A DNA stretch of 55,209 nt, taken from contig DVDX01000052.1 of assembly GCA_015295985.1 (NCBI GenBank), forward strand, positions 1 through 55,209, written 5' to 3'. The position numbers and the translations under genes were made by a program. This document shows positions 23,577 to 33,146 of this stretch, piece after piece. Under the pieces are notes generated by a model, which was given only the letters and a program-made list of their open reading frames with translations, was not told the origin of the DNA and did no database searches. Source of the stretch: Synechococcus sp. M44_DOE_062. Lineage in GTDB: Bacteria; Cyanobacteriota; Cyanobacteriia; Thermostichales; Thermostichaceae. Numbering within the stretch: position 1 is the first letter of the stretch; each line of letters starts with the position of its first letter.

Positions 23577-24209
23577 CTAAAAGACAGAACGGCTGATTTT
23601 ACTCAAGGACAAGAGCCCACAGCCGTAAGAGCGCCCTCGCCCAATCCCTTGCTGCACCGCTTTAACCAAAGCCTCGGCATCGGTTACTCGCAATATGCCC
23701 TGGAACAGCACAGTGTATATGCGAACTGGCCCAGGGATCTCCTTTTTGATCCCAAAGATGTTGGGCGATGGGATCTCTTCTACAGCTAACACCTCAAATC
23801 CATGCTGCTGGCCCTGACGACGTAGCCACTCCCATCGATCTGCGGAGCGAAAAAATCCGACGATCTTGCGGGTCTTTTTGTCTCGCTTGCTGGGATTTGC
23901 CCGCAGGCGAAATTGAAAGCACTTTCCCTTGGCCAGAACTTCTGCTGTCAGGTCAAAGGTTTTCACCTCTGGATCCCTTTGGACATAGCCCTTTGGCAGG
24001 CGAGACCAATCGGGTTGAATTGCAGACTGTACCAAAACAGTGTAGCCATCCGGTTCTTGACAATAGAGAATGCACCAATCGGATCGAGGAGTTTGGGTAG
24101 GCTGATCAGGAAAACCATGCATAATTCGCTGATGCAAAGCATGAGCATTGCTAAGATCCCTCTGTACCAAGAGTTGTCGTTCGTTGAGAACTAGCCGGGA
24201 AAGATACAT
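23577..24209 (-). CDS. cas6e: crRNA endonuclease Cas6e (CasE/Cse3)
   Basis: Cas6e cuts the repeat hairpin of the precursor transcript and stays in Cascade bound to the crRNA 3' end. The 210-residue product has the N-terminal ferredoxin-like fold with HALHQRIMHGFPDQ (the His near 24-26 is a candidate catalytic residue). It ends with the family's glycine-rich loop GIGRGRSYGCGLLSL. The start overlaps the end of cas5e by 19 bp. Confidence 0.9.
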   Translation of the reverse strand: MYLSRLVLNERQLLVQRDLSNAHALHQRIMHGFPDQPTQTPRSDWCILYCQEPDGYTVLVQSAIQPDWSRLPKGYVQRDPEVKTFDLTAEVLAKGKCFQFRLRANPSKRDKKTRKIVGFFRSADRWEWLRRQGQQHGFEVLAVEEIPSPNIFGIKKEIPGPVRIYTVLFQGILRVTDAEALVKAVQQGIGRGRSYGCGLLSLSKISRSVF

Positions 24210-24838
24210 ATTGCCTCCGGGAGTGCATAGTATTCTGTCTTGACGGCTCGACGACCAAAGCGCCGCGGCTGCCAGCTCAAAGGCACATCCTGACGAATAT
24301 CCAAGCTATCTGAAACTTCCAACACAAAACGAAGTTGAGATGGACGCTTTTCACGTCTGGAACACTCGTAAGGATGCTGGCGTAAAGCTTGCAGCAAGGG
24401 TTGCTCCACAACCCCTATTCGCACAGAGCGGCTTGGAATAAAGCTTTTTCGGCCTAAAAACAATTGCCAGCAGGGTCTTTCAAGAGCTTCATCCAAAGCT
24501 CTGAGTAAATCCGGATTCCCTTCCAATCCCACCAAGTAATCGCCATCTGCTACGTAGTAGCGCTCGCTGATAGTAGTTTTAGCCTTATCCCCATCGTGCA
24601 TGTTGTTTTGCACTGTATGGAAATCCTTGCGCAGGATCCCTTCTTTATTGACTCGCACTCCCATTTTGAGAGCAGCCAGATCACCGACAGGTTCCCAGCG
24701 AGGACGCCCCAGTGCGGCACAGAGGATCCCGATTACGGCAGACTTGGTAGGCTCACGACGGCTATCGCGATAGTCAAACTGGCTGTGGTCGCCCCAGCTC
24801 ATCATGGGAGCACGCAGCCGCATTAGGAGTGTGGACAT
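24191..24838 (-). CDS. cas5: Cascade subunit Cas5e (CasD)
   Basis: Cas5e caps the 5' handle of the crRNA in Cascade. From ATG 24838 the protein has 215 residues and opens MSTLLMRLRAPMMSWGDHSQFDYRDS, the usual Cas5e start, followed by REPTKSAVIGILCAALG. The C-terminal part keeps LSWQPRRFGRRAVKTEYY. A longer frame from 24874 overlaps cas7 and is rejected, since 24838 lies 4 bp after the cas7 stop. Confidence 0.9.
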   Translation of the reverse strand: MSTLLMRLRAPMMSWGDHSQFDYRDSRREPTKSAVIGILCAALGRPRWEPVGDLAALKMGVRVNKEGILRKDFHTVQNNMHDGDKAKTTISERYYVADGDYLVGLEGNPDLLRALDEALERPCWQLFLGRKSFIPSRSVRIGVVEQPLLQALRQHPYECSRREKRPSQLRFVLEVSDSLDIRQDVPLSWQPRRFGRRAVKTEYYALPEAICIFPG

Positions 24839-24842
24839 GAAT

Positions 24843-26015
24843 CTAACTCTCCTGACCGATACCAACAACATCAAGAGCTTCGAGAGCTTTCTGTGTAAGA
24901 CTCTCCACAGAATCTTCCTGGTTGGGCTTGAGCACGTTTAACCTGCTGGACAGCCTATCGAGAGTGACAACCCCCTTATACTTCACATCAGATTCCCCAT
25001 ACATCTTGATAAGCTCTCCCCAGTGAGTATCCAGAGCCTTAACGGCATTTTCTAGTAAGCTCAACCCTGCTTTGGGAGCAACTGGATCTTCAAAGGCATC
25101 CACCAAGGAAATAGGCTGACCTTTGCGAACTACCATCATCGCCAATGCAGGCCGAGTGTGAGCTGCAAACCCATTTTGATGTCCACTGGGAACGGCATGA
25201 ACAAAGGCCGTAGCAAAAGCTTTGACAATGGATCCCAGATGCTCAGTTCCTCCCAAGTTATGAATCAACTGTTCTTTATCCAGAACAGCAAAGCGATAGT
25301 AAGTCGAGCTGTTATACCCAGTCTCACCCATGTGATCGGCTCCGGTGTCCTCACTGCTGCCCAGGTCGTCTACGGCTGTAAAGAAATCAAACTCTTGTTG
25401 CAAGACATTGACGCTAATTGCATGGGCTACTTGAACAGCAGCATCAACATTTACTGTAGGCAGCGAGGCCATCATACGACCAAACAAAGCCACGTCGCCC
25501 GGCTTGCCTGTATCAGTCAGAGCTCTTTCGATGGCTTTGGCAATCTCTTTGGGCAGTTCTGGATTATTCCCGGCTAGACCAGGAGAAACAACTCCCCAGT
25601 TTTTAACTAGGACATTGGCAATGGCCTCCAGCTCTGTATAACCTAAAAATAGAATTGTTTTTGTTTTACCGGGCTTTTTCGGGTCTTCTTCTGCCCCCAA
25701 ATGCTTCAAGGCTAGCTTAGCTGCCAATTCAGCCTTCTCTTCGGAAATCTCTTTCTGGACAAGTAATGCTTTTAGATTGGGCAGCCACAAACGAGAGCGA
25801 CAAGCAAACTGATCTGCACTCACATCTGAGTATTGTTGATAATAAAGTCGCACCGCTCGTTTTTGGCACTGGCTAGAAATCCGCGCCCGAGGACGACCAC
25901 CGAATACCGTAGACTTAGGCATTCCATTTTCATCTCGGTTGAGGTTGGCAGGGCAGAAACTTTGGATCAGGTGAATTTCCAGTCGCATGGTTTCTTTCTC
26001 TTTGTTTCGTTGCAT
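24843..26015 (-). CDS. cas7: Cascade backbone subunit Cas7e (CasC/Cse4)
   Basis: Six copies of Cas7e normally form the crRNA-binding filament of Cascade. The 390-residue sequence carries the family opening IHLIQSFCPANLNRDENGMPKSTVFGG, then RPRARISSQCQKRAVR, and the thumb-proximal VDAAVQVAHAISVNVLQQEFDFFTAVDDL. ATG 26015 has AAAGGAGAAG eight bases upstream; an internal ATG nine codons later does not. The gene has lower GC than the flanking housekeeping genes. Confidence 0.93.
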   Translation of the reverse strand: MQRNKEKETMRLEIHLIQSFCPANLNRDENGMPKSTVFGGRPRARISSQCQKRAVRLYYQQYSDVSADQFACRSRLWLPNLKALLVQKEISEEKAELAAKLALKHLGAEEDPKKPGKTKTILFLGYTELEAIANVLVKNWGVVSPGLAGNNPELPKEIAKAIERALTDTGKPGDVALFGRMMASLPTVNVDAAVQVAHAISVNVLQQEFDFFTAVDDLGSSEDTGADHMGETGYNSSTYYRFAVLDKEQLIHNLGGTEHLGSIVKAFATAFVHAVPSGHQNGFAAHTRPALAMMVVRKGQPISLVDAFEDPVAPKAGLSLLENAVKALDTHWGELIKMYGESDVKYKGVVTLDRLSSRLNVLKPNQEDSVESLTQKALEALDVVGIGQES

Positions 26016-26100
26016 GGTAACTTCTCCTTTGGGTTACGGGATCCGAAGATTCTCGATGATCTAGCTAGGAACAAAGCTGTTTTAAGTTGGCTTTCACTTC

Positions 26101-26700
26101 TTACCTATCGGTTTCAACCTCATCAATTGCTTCAGAAACTGCATCATCAACCTCCTTTTTCTCTCCAGATTCAGAAGAAGATATTTTCCAAAAAGTTCTA
26201 GCCCATCTATCCTGAACAATTTGATTAGGATGATTCCATAAGAAAAGATCAGCGATTAGCGCGGGGTAGTGGACAGAAATCTTCTTATCGCTTTTGCTTT
26301 TCATTTGTCGCACCAAAGCCGTAATCGGGTATTGAATATAGTCAAGGTCTGCCTCAAGAAGAGACTTAAATCTTTTTTCTGGACCTTTGGAAGGTTCAGC
26401 GCTGTCTTGCAGTTCGCGACAGCTTTTTGCAAAGTTACTGGGATCCGGTTCCACGTCTTGGTCATGGTAAACCGAGAGGCAAGCCACAAAAATCCAGATA
26501 TCCTGTTGCCATTCGGAGATGCCTTCCAAATAGGGCAGTACAAAGGGGTAAACCTTCCGCAAATGGTAAGTTTCGCCAGAGAGTGCCCGCTTAAAGGCGG
26601 CTCTTGTGCCGTTGTCATTTTTGACGCGCTCCTGAATTGCTTGTAAAAACCTTGTTGCCCGCTCCAGTCGATTGTGTGATAAAGTCTGGACTCTGGTCAT
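26101..26700 (-). CDS. cse2: Cascade small subunit Cse2 (CasB)
   Basis: Cse2 forms the belly of Cascade, stabilising the displaced strand. The protein has 199 residues, is all-helical, and shows TRAAFKRALSGE (30s-40s), the family's conserved core, then VYPFVLPYLEG. The C-terminus is acidic (EKKEVDDAVSEAIDEVETDR). It starts in a 4-bp overlap with cse1; an 85-bp gap separates it from cas7. Confidence 0.88.
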   Translation of the reverse strand: MTRVQTLSHNRLERATRFLQAIQERVKNDNGTRAAFKRALSGETYHLRKVYPFVLPYLEGISEWQQDIWIFVACLSVYHDQDVEPDPSNFAKSCRELQDSAEPSKGPEKRFKSLLEADLDYIQYPITALVRQMKSKSDKKISVHYPALIADLFLWNHPNQIVQDRWARTFWKISSSESGEKKEVDDAVSEAIDEVETDR

Positions 26701-28250
26701 GACTTAGTCTCCTGCTTAGAAACAGCTTGCTCTTTCCTTGGATTTTTCTTTGTGGCTTTTTGTTTTTGGGCTTTCTTTTCCGCCGGGCTGAGGCGGAGAT
26801 CTGCCAGTTTCCGCTCTAAAGTCTGCAAGGCTGCAGCCCTAGCTTCGTAGTTGCGAATAGATTCTATGGATTCAGCGAAGGCTTGGCGGGCAGCAGTTTG
26901 GACAGTTTGAGTCCAGGCAGGTAAGGTCTTGAAGCCATAGCGGGTGATCCCATCAGACCCAGTTTGACTGTCTTGAGGCAAAGCATGTAGCAGTTCTGGA
27001 AAGGCGCGATCGAGAGTTGCCCAGTAGCGAGATTCTCCGTCTAGAGCATTGGCTAGTTTTTCAGGCTCCCCATTTTTGAGGACTTCTGCCAGAGAAAAGT
27101 AAGGACTACCTTTGAAAGAGCGAAAGATTTGTTGATGACTCTCAGCAATTGCAATGGCACTTTTTAGGCTTTGTGCCAGTTCTAAGTCTGTAACAAATTG
27201 AATTGGAGCTGAGAATCGAACTGAGCTCCATCCCAGAGGTTTAGCCTGATCGGCACTCATGCCCAATATTTCAAATACAACTGTATCACTAATCATTTCT
27301 TCTGATCTGAGTTCAGCCAGCCAGTCTACAATCCGGGGACGAGTTTGCTTGCCAGCCGTCAAGAGAAAACTGTCTGCATCGCGCCACAACTGTCTGTGCA
27401 GAGATAGACGCACTGGCTTTCCTTCTCGATAGGCAATGCCACATTCCCACTGTCGAGCCTCTACATTATCGGGTAAGGAATTACCCATGGTGATGACCAG
27501 TTGCTTCACTCGCGTCATCTCTGCGACCTCTGAAAATAACCGTAGCCTCCGCCAGGGAAAGGTTAGATAGTGAATGTATCCTTTGGGAATCTCTTTTTTA
27601 GGTTGGCCACTGTAGCCAGTTTCAGTTTCCCAAGTAGGTAGATCTTCTCTAGATACCACACTGGGTATCTCATTCTCTGGGCTGTACTGCATCAAATTTA
27701 GCATCAGTGTTTCTTTTAAGCTCTTCCCCCTGAGGAGAACATTGGCAGCATTAATCGTTGGAGTATTTACGGCAGATCGATTGCCGCTATCTTGCCCCAC
27801 ATAAGAGGCTCTTGTGCTGGTAATATCCACCCCCTGTAGACGCACCAGCAGTCGAGCAGCTTCTGCTAAGGAAATGCTGTAGCCACTCCATTCATGCTCA
27901 TGAGAGAATACCTCAGATTTGCTCATAGTATGGATTGCGTGGATAGATACGGGTTTTTCTAGAGTTAGAGCTTTATCTTGCATGAAAGGACGATCAGAAT
28001 GAAGCAGGTCAAAACAATCTTGCTTATCTTTTAGGTAGTCGATGACTTTCTGGCCGTTGTCTTGAAAAATATCGTTCCAGTGATCTGCATCTCTTGGCCC
28101 CTGATAGGCTCGGTGCATAATTGCCAATAGGAAACGATAGAGTGCTAGGGTAGTAGGTGGATTATCTCCTTGAATCTCCTGCAGGCTCTCCCACCTTCTA
28201 AACAACTCAGCTAAAGACAATTCCCGAATGCGAAAATTGTGGTCAATCAC
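26697..28250 (-). CDS. cse1: Cascade large subunit Cse1 (Cas8e/CasA)
   Basis: Cse1 recognises the PAM and recruits Cas3. The 517-residue product matches the family by its opening FRIRELSLAELFRRWESLQEIQGDNPPTTLALYRFLLAIMHRAY, by AADLF-like segments such as DLLHSDRPFMQDK, and by GYIHYLTFPWRRLRLF. The C-terminus is a Lys-rich tail. The gene has visibly lower GC, and I found no GGATCC within it although the word is dense elsewhere, which is in keeping with separate ancestry or fast turnover. It overlaps cse2 by 4 bp. Confidence 0.9.
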   Translation of the reverse strand: MIDHNFRIRELSLAELFRRWESLQEIQGDNPPTTLALYRFLLAIMHRAYQGPRDADHWNDIFQDNGQKVIDYLKDKQDCFDLLHSDRPFMQDKALTLEKPVSIHAIHTMSKSEVFSHEHEWSGYSISLAEAARLLVRLQGVDITSTRASYVGQDSGNRSAVNTPTINAANVLLRGKSLKETLMLNLMQYSPENEIPSVVSREDLPTWETETGYSGQPKKEIPKGYIHYLTFPWRRLRLFSEVAEMTRVKQLVITMGNSLPDNVEARQWECGIAYREGKPVRLSLHRQLWRDADSFLLTAGKQTRPRIVDWLAELRSEEMISDTVVFEILGMSADQAKPLGWSSVRFSAPIQFVTDLELAQSLKSAIAIAESHQQIFRSFKGSPYFSLAEVLKNGEPEKLANALDGESRYWATLDRAFPELLHALPQDSQTGSDGITRYGFKTLPAWTQTVQTAARQAFAESIESIRNYEARAAALQTLERKLADLRLSPAEKKAQKQKATKKNPRKEQAVSKQETKS

Positions 28251-28311
28251 AGGGATCTACTTTTCTGTTGTGAGATTAAAGGATTGAGCTGCCATAGGTT
28301 CCTCCCAGGTG

Positions 28312-30993
28312 CTAGCTGTTAATCTTCTTGACTGTGACTCCAAGGTTGGGATCCAATTGCAGTCGCCAGTTGTCTACTTGAGCCCACCCTCTGGCATTCA
28401 AAACAACATAGCGACAGTTGCGCAACAAGGCAGATGTCCAAGTCTTGGGGTTCTCTTGAGATTGCAGCTTCTTCACAAGCTCCCCGCTAGAGGAAATGCG
28501 GGTGCTGTGGGCCAGCAGCTTGCGAATCATAGCTAGACTGGGCTCTTTTTCGAGATCCACCCGCTCTTGAGTGCCGGGAAAAACTAAGCCAGTCTTACCT
28601 TGTTGTAGAAAGATCGTTGCTACAGAAGGCTGGCCAAGTCGGGTGACAGCTGCAATAGTACTTTCGTCATCCTCTTTTTTCAGCCGAGTGAAGTGGTCAA
28701 GTTTCGCATCAGAATAGGGTGGTGGAATCTTTACCTCATTGGCCTGAGCTCTTTTGGCATCTTCCTCTTCAGTTTTATACTTCTCCAAAGAGGCAATCCA
28801 ATCCTCAGCATGAACTGTCTCTAATTCTTTGGGAACAGGCATTTCCAGATCATATACTGACTCGATTAGGGCATCGGTTTCCTCAGGCAGTTGTATATAG
28901 TGGTGCTGTCGCAAAGCCAGCCAACTGCGCAAAAGAACGTGGCGATCGTAGATATGGCCGCTTTCTTGAAAGTCAGCTTTGCCCTCACCGGTTAAGGCTG
29001 GCTCCACAATCCATAAACAAGGGGCAGCCAACTCAGATGGCCGCTTGTCGCGTTGGTGGCGGTGCAGCCGTCCAGAGCGTTGTAAAAGAAGATCAACGGG
29101 AGCCAAATCGCTGATCATTAAATCAAAGTCCACGTCTAGGCTTTGCTCAATAACCTGGGTTGCTACCAGAATGAATCGAGAAGGGCGGCAGTAGCCGTTT
29201 TTGCCAAACTTCTCCAGGCATTCTCTCTCAATCTCTTCTCGATCCTTGAACAAAAAGCGCCCGTGAAATAGGCCCAGCTCCTCTACTGGAAAATACTTCT
29301 GGAGACGCTGAAAAACTTCTTGGGCGCGATTCACTGTTGAGCAGATAATGGCAACGCATCCACCCGATCCAGACAGCACTTGCGAGAGTTCCTCAGGCCA
29401 CCCACCATCTTTGACCCAACGGATCCCTAATTTTCGGCGCACATGATCTGAGGGTTCAAAAGGCTGAGCTAGAGCTTCTCCAGAGGCAAAAATCGTAATG
29501 CGAGGGTAGCTGGCAGCAGGGAGATTGGGCGGGGGTTGATTGCAGCCTCTGGCGTAGGCAGCCAGTAGTCGCTGGCGGGTGCTGACAGGCAGGGTAGCGG
29601 AAAGGGCAATCACCGGGGATCCCAGTACTGCCGCCCATTCCAAAAACCGCTCCAGCAGGGTGCTCGTGTAGAGGTCGTAGGCGTGGATTTCGTCTAGGAT
29701 AATCGTGCGCCCCGCCAAACCAAATAGGCGGACAAACTGGTGGCGTGCTTGTACTGCCCCCATCAAAGCTTGGTCGAGGGTACCCACGCCGTAGGCACTG
29801 AGCAGCGTCCGCTTGCGGGCCGTATGCCACTCGCTGGCGAAAACCCCCTTGCCCTCTTGGTCGTAAACCTGCTCTAGGCGACAGACGGTATCTAGGTAAT
29901 CTTCTTTGAGAGCCGCTGCCCCGTGGCTGAGGGTAAGGTTCACTACAGCATCGGGATAGCGCTTTTGCAAAAATGACCTGACGCGCTCGAACATGGCATT
30001 GCTGGTCGCTTGGGTAGGCAAGCCCATGTAGAAACCGCCGGTTCCGGTTTGATGCTGCAGGTGATCTGCCAGGTAGAGCGCTGCTTCGGTTTTACCTTCC
30101 CCCATTGAGGCTTCCACCATGATCAAGCAGGGCGGGGCCAGTTTGTCCTTTAGGTCAATGGCCGCTAATTGCAGGGGCCGAGGCTCGCTGATGAAGTCAA
30201 AGAGGGCTTGAAAAGCAAGAGGGGCACCCGTAGTGGGCGCGACCCAACCTTGGGCTTTCAAGGCTTGTTGGGCTTTTGCAGCTAACCCTGCGGCGTAAGT
30301 CTCGAAGGGTTCATCGTTGGCGTAGGGAAAACTCTCAGGGTTGGAAGCAATCCAGTCGGAAACTGTTGTCAGGCCGGCCAACATCATGGCAGCAGCGTTG
30401 TTGCAGCGGTCGGGGAGCTCCTCTGTCTTCAACCCAACAAAATCTCGCAATTGTCTAAAAATCTCCCGACGAAATGGGATCCAAACTCCTCGACCGACAT
30501 CATCTGAGGAAAGACCTTGAATATCCTGGGATGTCGGAAAAAAGCCATGATGACCACCCACAATTTCTGCTAACCTTCGGGCCAGTTTCTTTTGCAGGCC
30601 AAGCTCTTCCAAAAAGCTGGGTAGGGTTGCAGCGGTAACGGTTCCGTGGGGTGTTTCTTGTCCGGTAGTGGGATAGCTGCGCCACAGATCGTAGAGATTG
30701 GCTCCCACCAGGGCTTTCCCTACTTGGCTGACTTGAAATTGAAAGGCAGGGCTGACTTTGCCCAGGTCATGACACCCGGCCATAAAGCCACAAAAGCGCA
30801 CCAAGGGATCCCCTTCCAGCCCCAAACCTGCCGATAGCTGCCGGCGAGCAACCGGGCTGAGGTACGTCTTCACGATCTCCATGGCCACGGCGGCTGTGTC
30901 CGCCAGGTGACAGAGAACCGGATGATACAGAGGTTGGCCATTTTCTCGGAACTGTCCCTGTCCGGTCTTGGCCCAAAATTGGGGTTCGTTCAT
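28312..30993 (-). CDS. cas3: CRISPR effector helicase-nuclease Cas3
   Basis: Cas3 is the single-strand nuclease and translocase that destroys targets marked by Cascade. The 893 residues contain an N-terminal HD domain (His29, HD at 75-76 in GCHDLGK, GGHHG near 145), a Walker A EASMGEGKTEAA, a DEIH box (IILDEIHAYD), SATLP and the arginine motif QRSGRLHRHQR. This is the fused HD-helicase layout and normal length. The gene overlaps the WYL regulator upstream by four bases and lies 61 bp from cse1. Confidence 0.95.
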   Translation of the reverse strand: MNEPQFWAKTGQGQFRENGQPLYHPVLCHLADTAAVAMEIVKTYLSPVARRQLSAGLGLEGDPLVRFCGFMAGCHDLGKVSPAFQFQVSQVGKALVGANLYDLWRSYPTTGQETPHGTVTAATLPSFLEELGLQKKLARRLAEIVGGHHGFFPTSQDIQGLSSDDVGRGVWIPFRREIFRQLRDFVGLKTEELPDRCNNAAAMMLAGLTTVSDWIASNPESFPYANDEPFETYAAGLAAKAQQALKAQGWVAPTTGAPLAFQALFDFISEPRPLQLAAIDLKDKLAPPCLIMVEASMGEGKTEAALYLADHLQHQTGTGGFYMGLPTQATSNAMFERVRSFLQKRYPDAVVNLTLSHGAAALKEDYLDTVCRLEQVYDQEGKGVFASEWHTARKRTLLSAYGVGTLDQALMGAVQARHQFVRLFGLAGRTIILDEIHAYDLYTSTLLERFLEWAAVLGSPVIALSATLPVSTRQRLLAAYARGCNQPPPNLPAASYPRITIFASGEALAQPFEPSDHVRRKLGIRWVKDGGWPEELSQVLSGSGGCVAIICSTVNRAQEVFQRLQKYFPVEELGLFHGRFLFKDREEIERECLEKFGKNGYCRPSRFILVATQVIEQSLDVDFDLMISDLAPVDLLLQRSGRLHRHQRDKRPSELAAPCLWIVEPALTGEGKADFQESGHIYDRHVLLRSWLALRQHHYIQLPEETDALIESVYDLEMPVPKELETVHAEDWIASLEKYKTEEEDAKRAQANEVKIPPPYSDAKLDHFTRLKKEDDESTIAAVTRLGQPSVATIFLQQGKTGLVFPGTQERVDLEKEPSLAMIRKLLAHSTRISSSGELVKKLQSQENPKTWTSALLRNCRYVVLNARGWAQVDNWRLQLDPNLGVTVKKINS

Positions 30994-31976
30994 GGGGATA
31001 GCTCCTCGTCGATATACTGCTGGCTCATGTCGCGGATCTCCTGCCGCATCATGTCCACCAATTCCGGCGGATCCAACACTTTCGCCCCTCTGCCGTAGCC
31101 CAATACCCAGCGCTTCACATCGTTCATCCCCCGCACCGTCATGCGCAGAATTAGGGATCCATCCAGCTGTTCTTCAATCACCTGGGTCGGATGCCAGCGC
31201 CGCTCCCGAATAAAGGGGGCTGTCTGGGCGTCAAACCAAATCCCCACCTGCCGAGGGATCCCACCCGCCTCATGTTGAAAAATCATCGCCATATGGGCTT
31301 TGGGATCAAAGTTGGGATCGATCTCGAAAGTCTCCGGCAGCGTTTTCAGAGACAGAATCCTATCCACCCGGAACCAGCGCACTTCCTGTCTTTTGTGGCA
31401 CCAGCCGATGACATAAGGATTCGTCCCCCGGTAGATGTGCAACAGATAGGGATCCAGCTCTCGTTCTGACACTTGATCCCCCCGACTGGCGGTGCGGTAG
31501 CGCATCCACACTCGCCTTTTTTCCCGACAGGCATCCTCCAACTGCTGCCAAATCTCCCAATCCAGATGGGTTTCTGCTCCTGCGCGAAAAATGAGCCGGT
31601 CATCGGCCACCTGCTGCAGATCCAGCCATTCCTGCTCTGGGAGCCGTTGAGCCAGCCGCCCAATCGCTGAGCGCAACTGTGGGGCATAGGCGGATCCCGC
31701 ATAGGCTTCCAGCATTCTGGCCCCCAGTGTTAAGGCAAACAGTTCCCCTTTGGTGAGAGATATTGTCGGCAACCGCCACTCCAGATCGGTGTAGTGATAT
31801 CCTTTTTCGCGGTTGGTTTTGATGGGAGCTTGAAAGCGGTCTTTCAGGAAGTTGATATCCGCTCTAACCGTTCGTTCGCTCACTTCCAGAGCTTTGGCCA
31901 GCGAAGAGGCTGTCTGCCTTTGCCCGGAACGTAGCAACATATCCAGCTTCAAAACCCGCTCTAACTGGCGTAGCAT
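30990..31976 (-). CDS. HTH-WYL transcription regulator heading the cas operon
   Basis: This 328-residue regulator has an N-terminal winged HTH (RVLKLDMLLRSGQRQTASSLAKALEVSERTVRADINFLKDRF, about 7-49), a central WYL domain (RRVWMRYRTA; DPYLLHIYRGTNPYVIGWCHKRQEVRWFRVDRI) and a C-terminal WCX extension. WYL proteins bind nucleotides or nucleic acid and often control defence loci; a relative controls a CRISPR locus in Synechocystis. Its stop overlaps the cas3 start by four bases, so regulator and effector are made from one message, which suggests autoregulation. Confidence 0.88.
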   Translation of the reverse strand: MLRQLERVLKLDMLLRSGQRQTASSLAKALEVSERTVRADINFLKDRFQAPIKTNREKGYHYTDLEWRLPTISLTKGELFALTLGARMLEAYAGSAYAPQLRSAIGRLAQRLPEQEWLDLQQVADDRLIFRAGAETHLDWEIWQQLEDACREKRRVWMRYRTASRGDQVSERELDPYLLHIYRGTNPYVIGWCHKRQEVRWFRVDRILSLKTLPETFEIDPNFDPKAHMAMIFQHEAGGIPRQVGIWFDAQTAPFIRERRWHPTQVIEEQLDGSLILRMTVRGMNDVKRWVLGYGRGAKVLDPPELVDMMRQEIRDMSQQYIDEELSP

Positions 31977-32150
31977 TGCTTACTTTGTGAGGATGAGCGC
32001 ATTCTAAACAACTCACCCGGCAAAAGCGCTTCCGACTTCTCGAAAGGTTTGCTGAAGACTGAAACTTTTCGGGCGCAGGGAGCAACCTGGATCCCGTCGG
32101 ATGGAATCAGGGGGATCCCTCTGCAAGGCGGGAACGGCCACGGCGACGCT

Positions 32151-33146
32151 TCATCTGACTTGGCTGCGCAATTGCCGCAAGAGCCGCTCGAACTCCTCGG
32201 GAAGAGGGGCAGTAAAGTGCATCGGCTGGCCGCTGCGCGGGTGGATGAAGGAGAGTTTCCAAGCGTGAAGGGCTTGGCCGCTCAGTTTGACAGGGCTGGT
32301 TTTGCTTTGGGTGTAGAGGGGATCCCCGACAATCGGCAGGCGCAAATGGGCAGCATGAACCCGAATTTGATGGGTGCGCCCCGTCTCCAGCTCAAACTGC
32401 ATTAGGGTGTAGTTGCCCAGGCGCTCCAGCACCTGCCAGTGGGTCACCGCCGCTCGCCCTTGGCCGGGGGGCAGGACGGCCATCTTTTGTCGATCCACGG
32501 GGTGCCGCCCAATGGGGGCAGAGACGGTGCCTTGACTTTGGGCCGGACGACCGAACACCACCCCCAAATAGATGCGCCGGGCAGTTTTGGCTTGAATTTG
32601 GGCTTGCAGATGCTGGTGGGCTTGATCGTGTTTGGCGATCACCAACGCACCGGTGGTGTCTTTGTCGAGGCGATGCACAATGCCCGGACGCTGTTCACCG
32701 TTGATGCCCGACAGGCAGGGACAATGGGCCAGCAGCGCGTGAACCAGTGTGCCGCTGGGATGGCCGGGAGCCGGATGCACCACCAGATCGCGGGGTTTGT
32801 TGAGCACAATCAGGTCGTCATCTTCGTAGAGAATGTCCAGCGGGATCCGCTCCGGCTCCAGTCTCGAGGGGGTAACCGCCGGGATCCGCACCTCGATCTG
32901 ATCCCCCGCTTGCAGGGGGTGGTCTTTGTCCAGACAAGGTTGCCCGTTGAGCCAAACCTGTCCCTCGCGGATAAGCCGCTGCAAGCGCGAGCGAGATAGA
33001 TCCGGGAGTTGCTCCGCCAAGCCCCGATCCAGTCGGGATCCCTGCTGTTTCTCGGTCACCGTTACCTGTCGAACCTCCACCGGCGGATCCTGGTGGCTTT
33101 CCATGCCCGACCGATTTGCCCCGTTGCTGAAACTGTCTTTTTGCAT
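32151..33146 (-). CDS. RluD-type large-subunit rRNA pseudouridine synthase
   Basis: The enzyme isomerises specific uridines in RNA, in this family usually in the large ribosomal RNA. It has 331 residues: an S4 RNA-binding domain (SRLDRGLAEQLPDLSRSRLQRLIREGQVWLNG, about 37-68) and a catalytic domain with PGIVHRLDKDTTG carrying the catalytic Asp. A GRTHQIRVHAAHLRLPIVGD block follows. The first about 30 residues are unconserved, and a start at 33104 (MESHQDPP) is possible. Which of RluA/C/D it represents cannot be settled by eye. Confidence 0.85.
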   Translation of the reverse strand: MQKDSFSNGANRSGMESHQDPPVEVRQVTVTEKQQGSRLDRGLAEQLPDLSRSRLQRLIREGQVWLNGQPCLDKDHPLQAGDQIEVRIPAVTPSRLEPERIPLDILYEDDDLIVLNKPRDLVVHPAPGHPSGTLVHALLAHCPCLSGINGEQRPGIVHRLDKDTTGALVIAKHDQAHQHLQAQIQAKTARRIYLGVVFGRPAQSQGTVSAPIGRHPVDRQKMAVLPPGQGRAAVTHWQVLERLGNYTLMQFELETGRTHQIRVHAAHLRLPIVGDPLYTQSKTSPVKLSGQALHAWKLSFIHPRSGQPMHFTAPLPEEFERLLRQLRSQVR

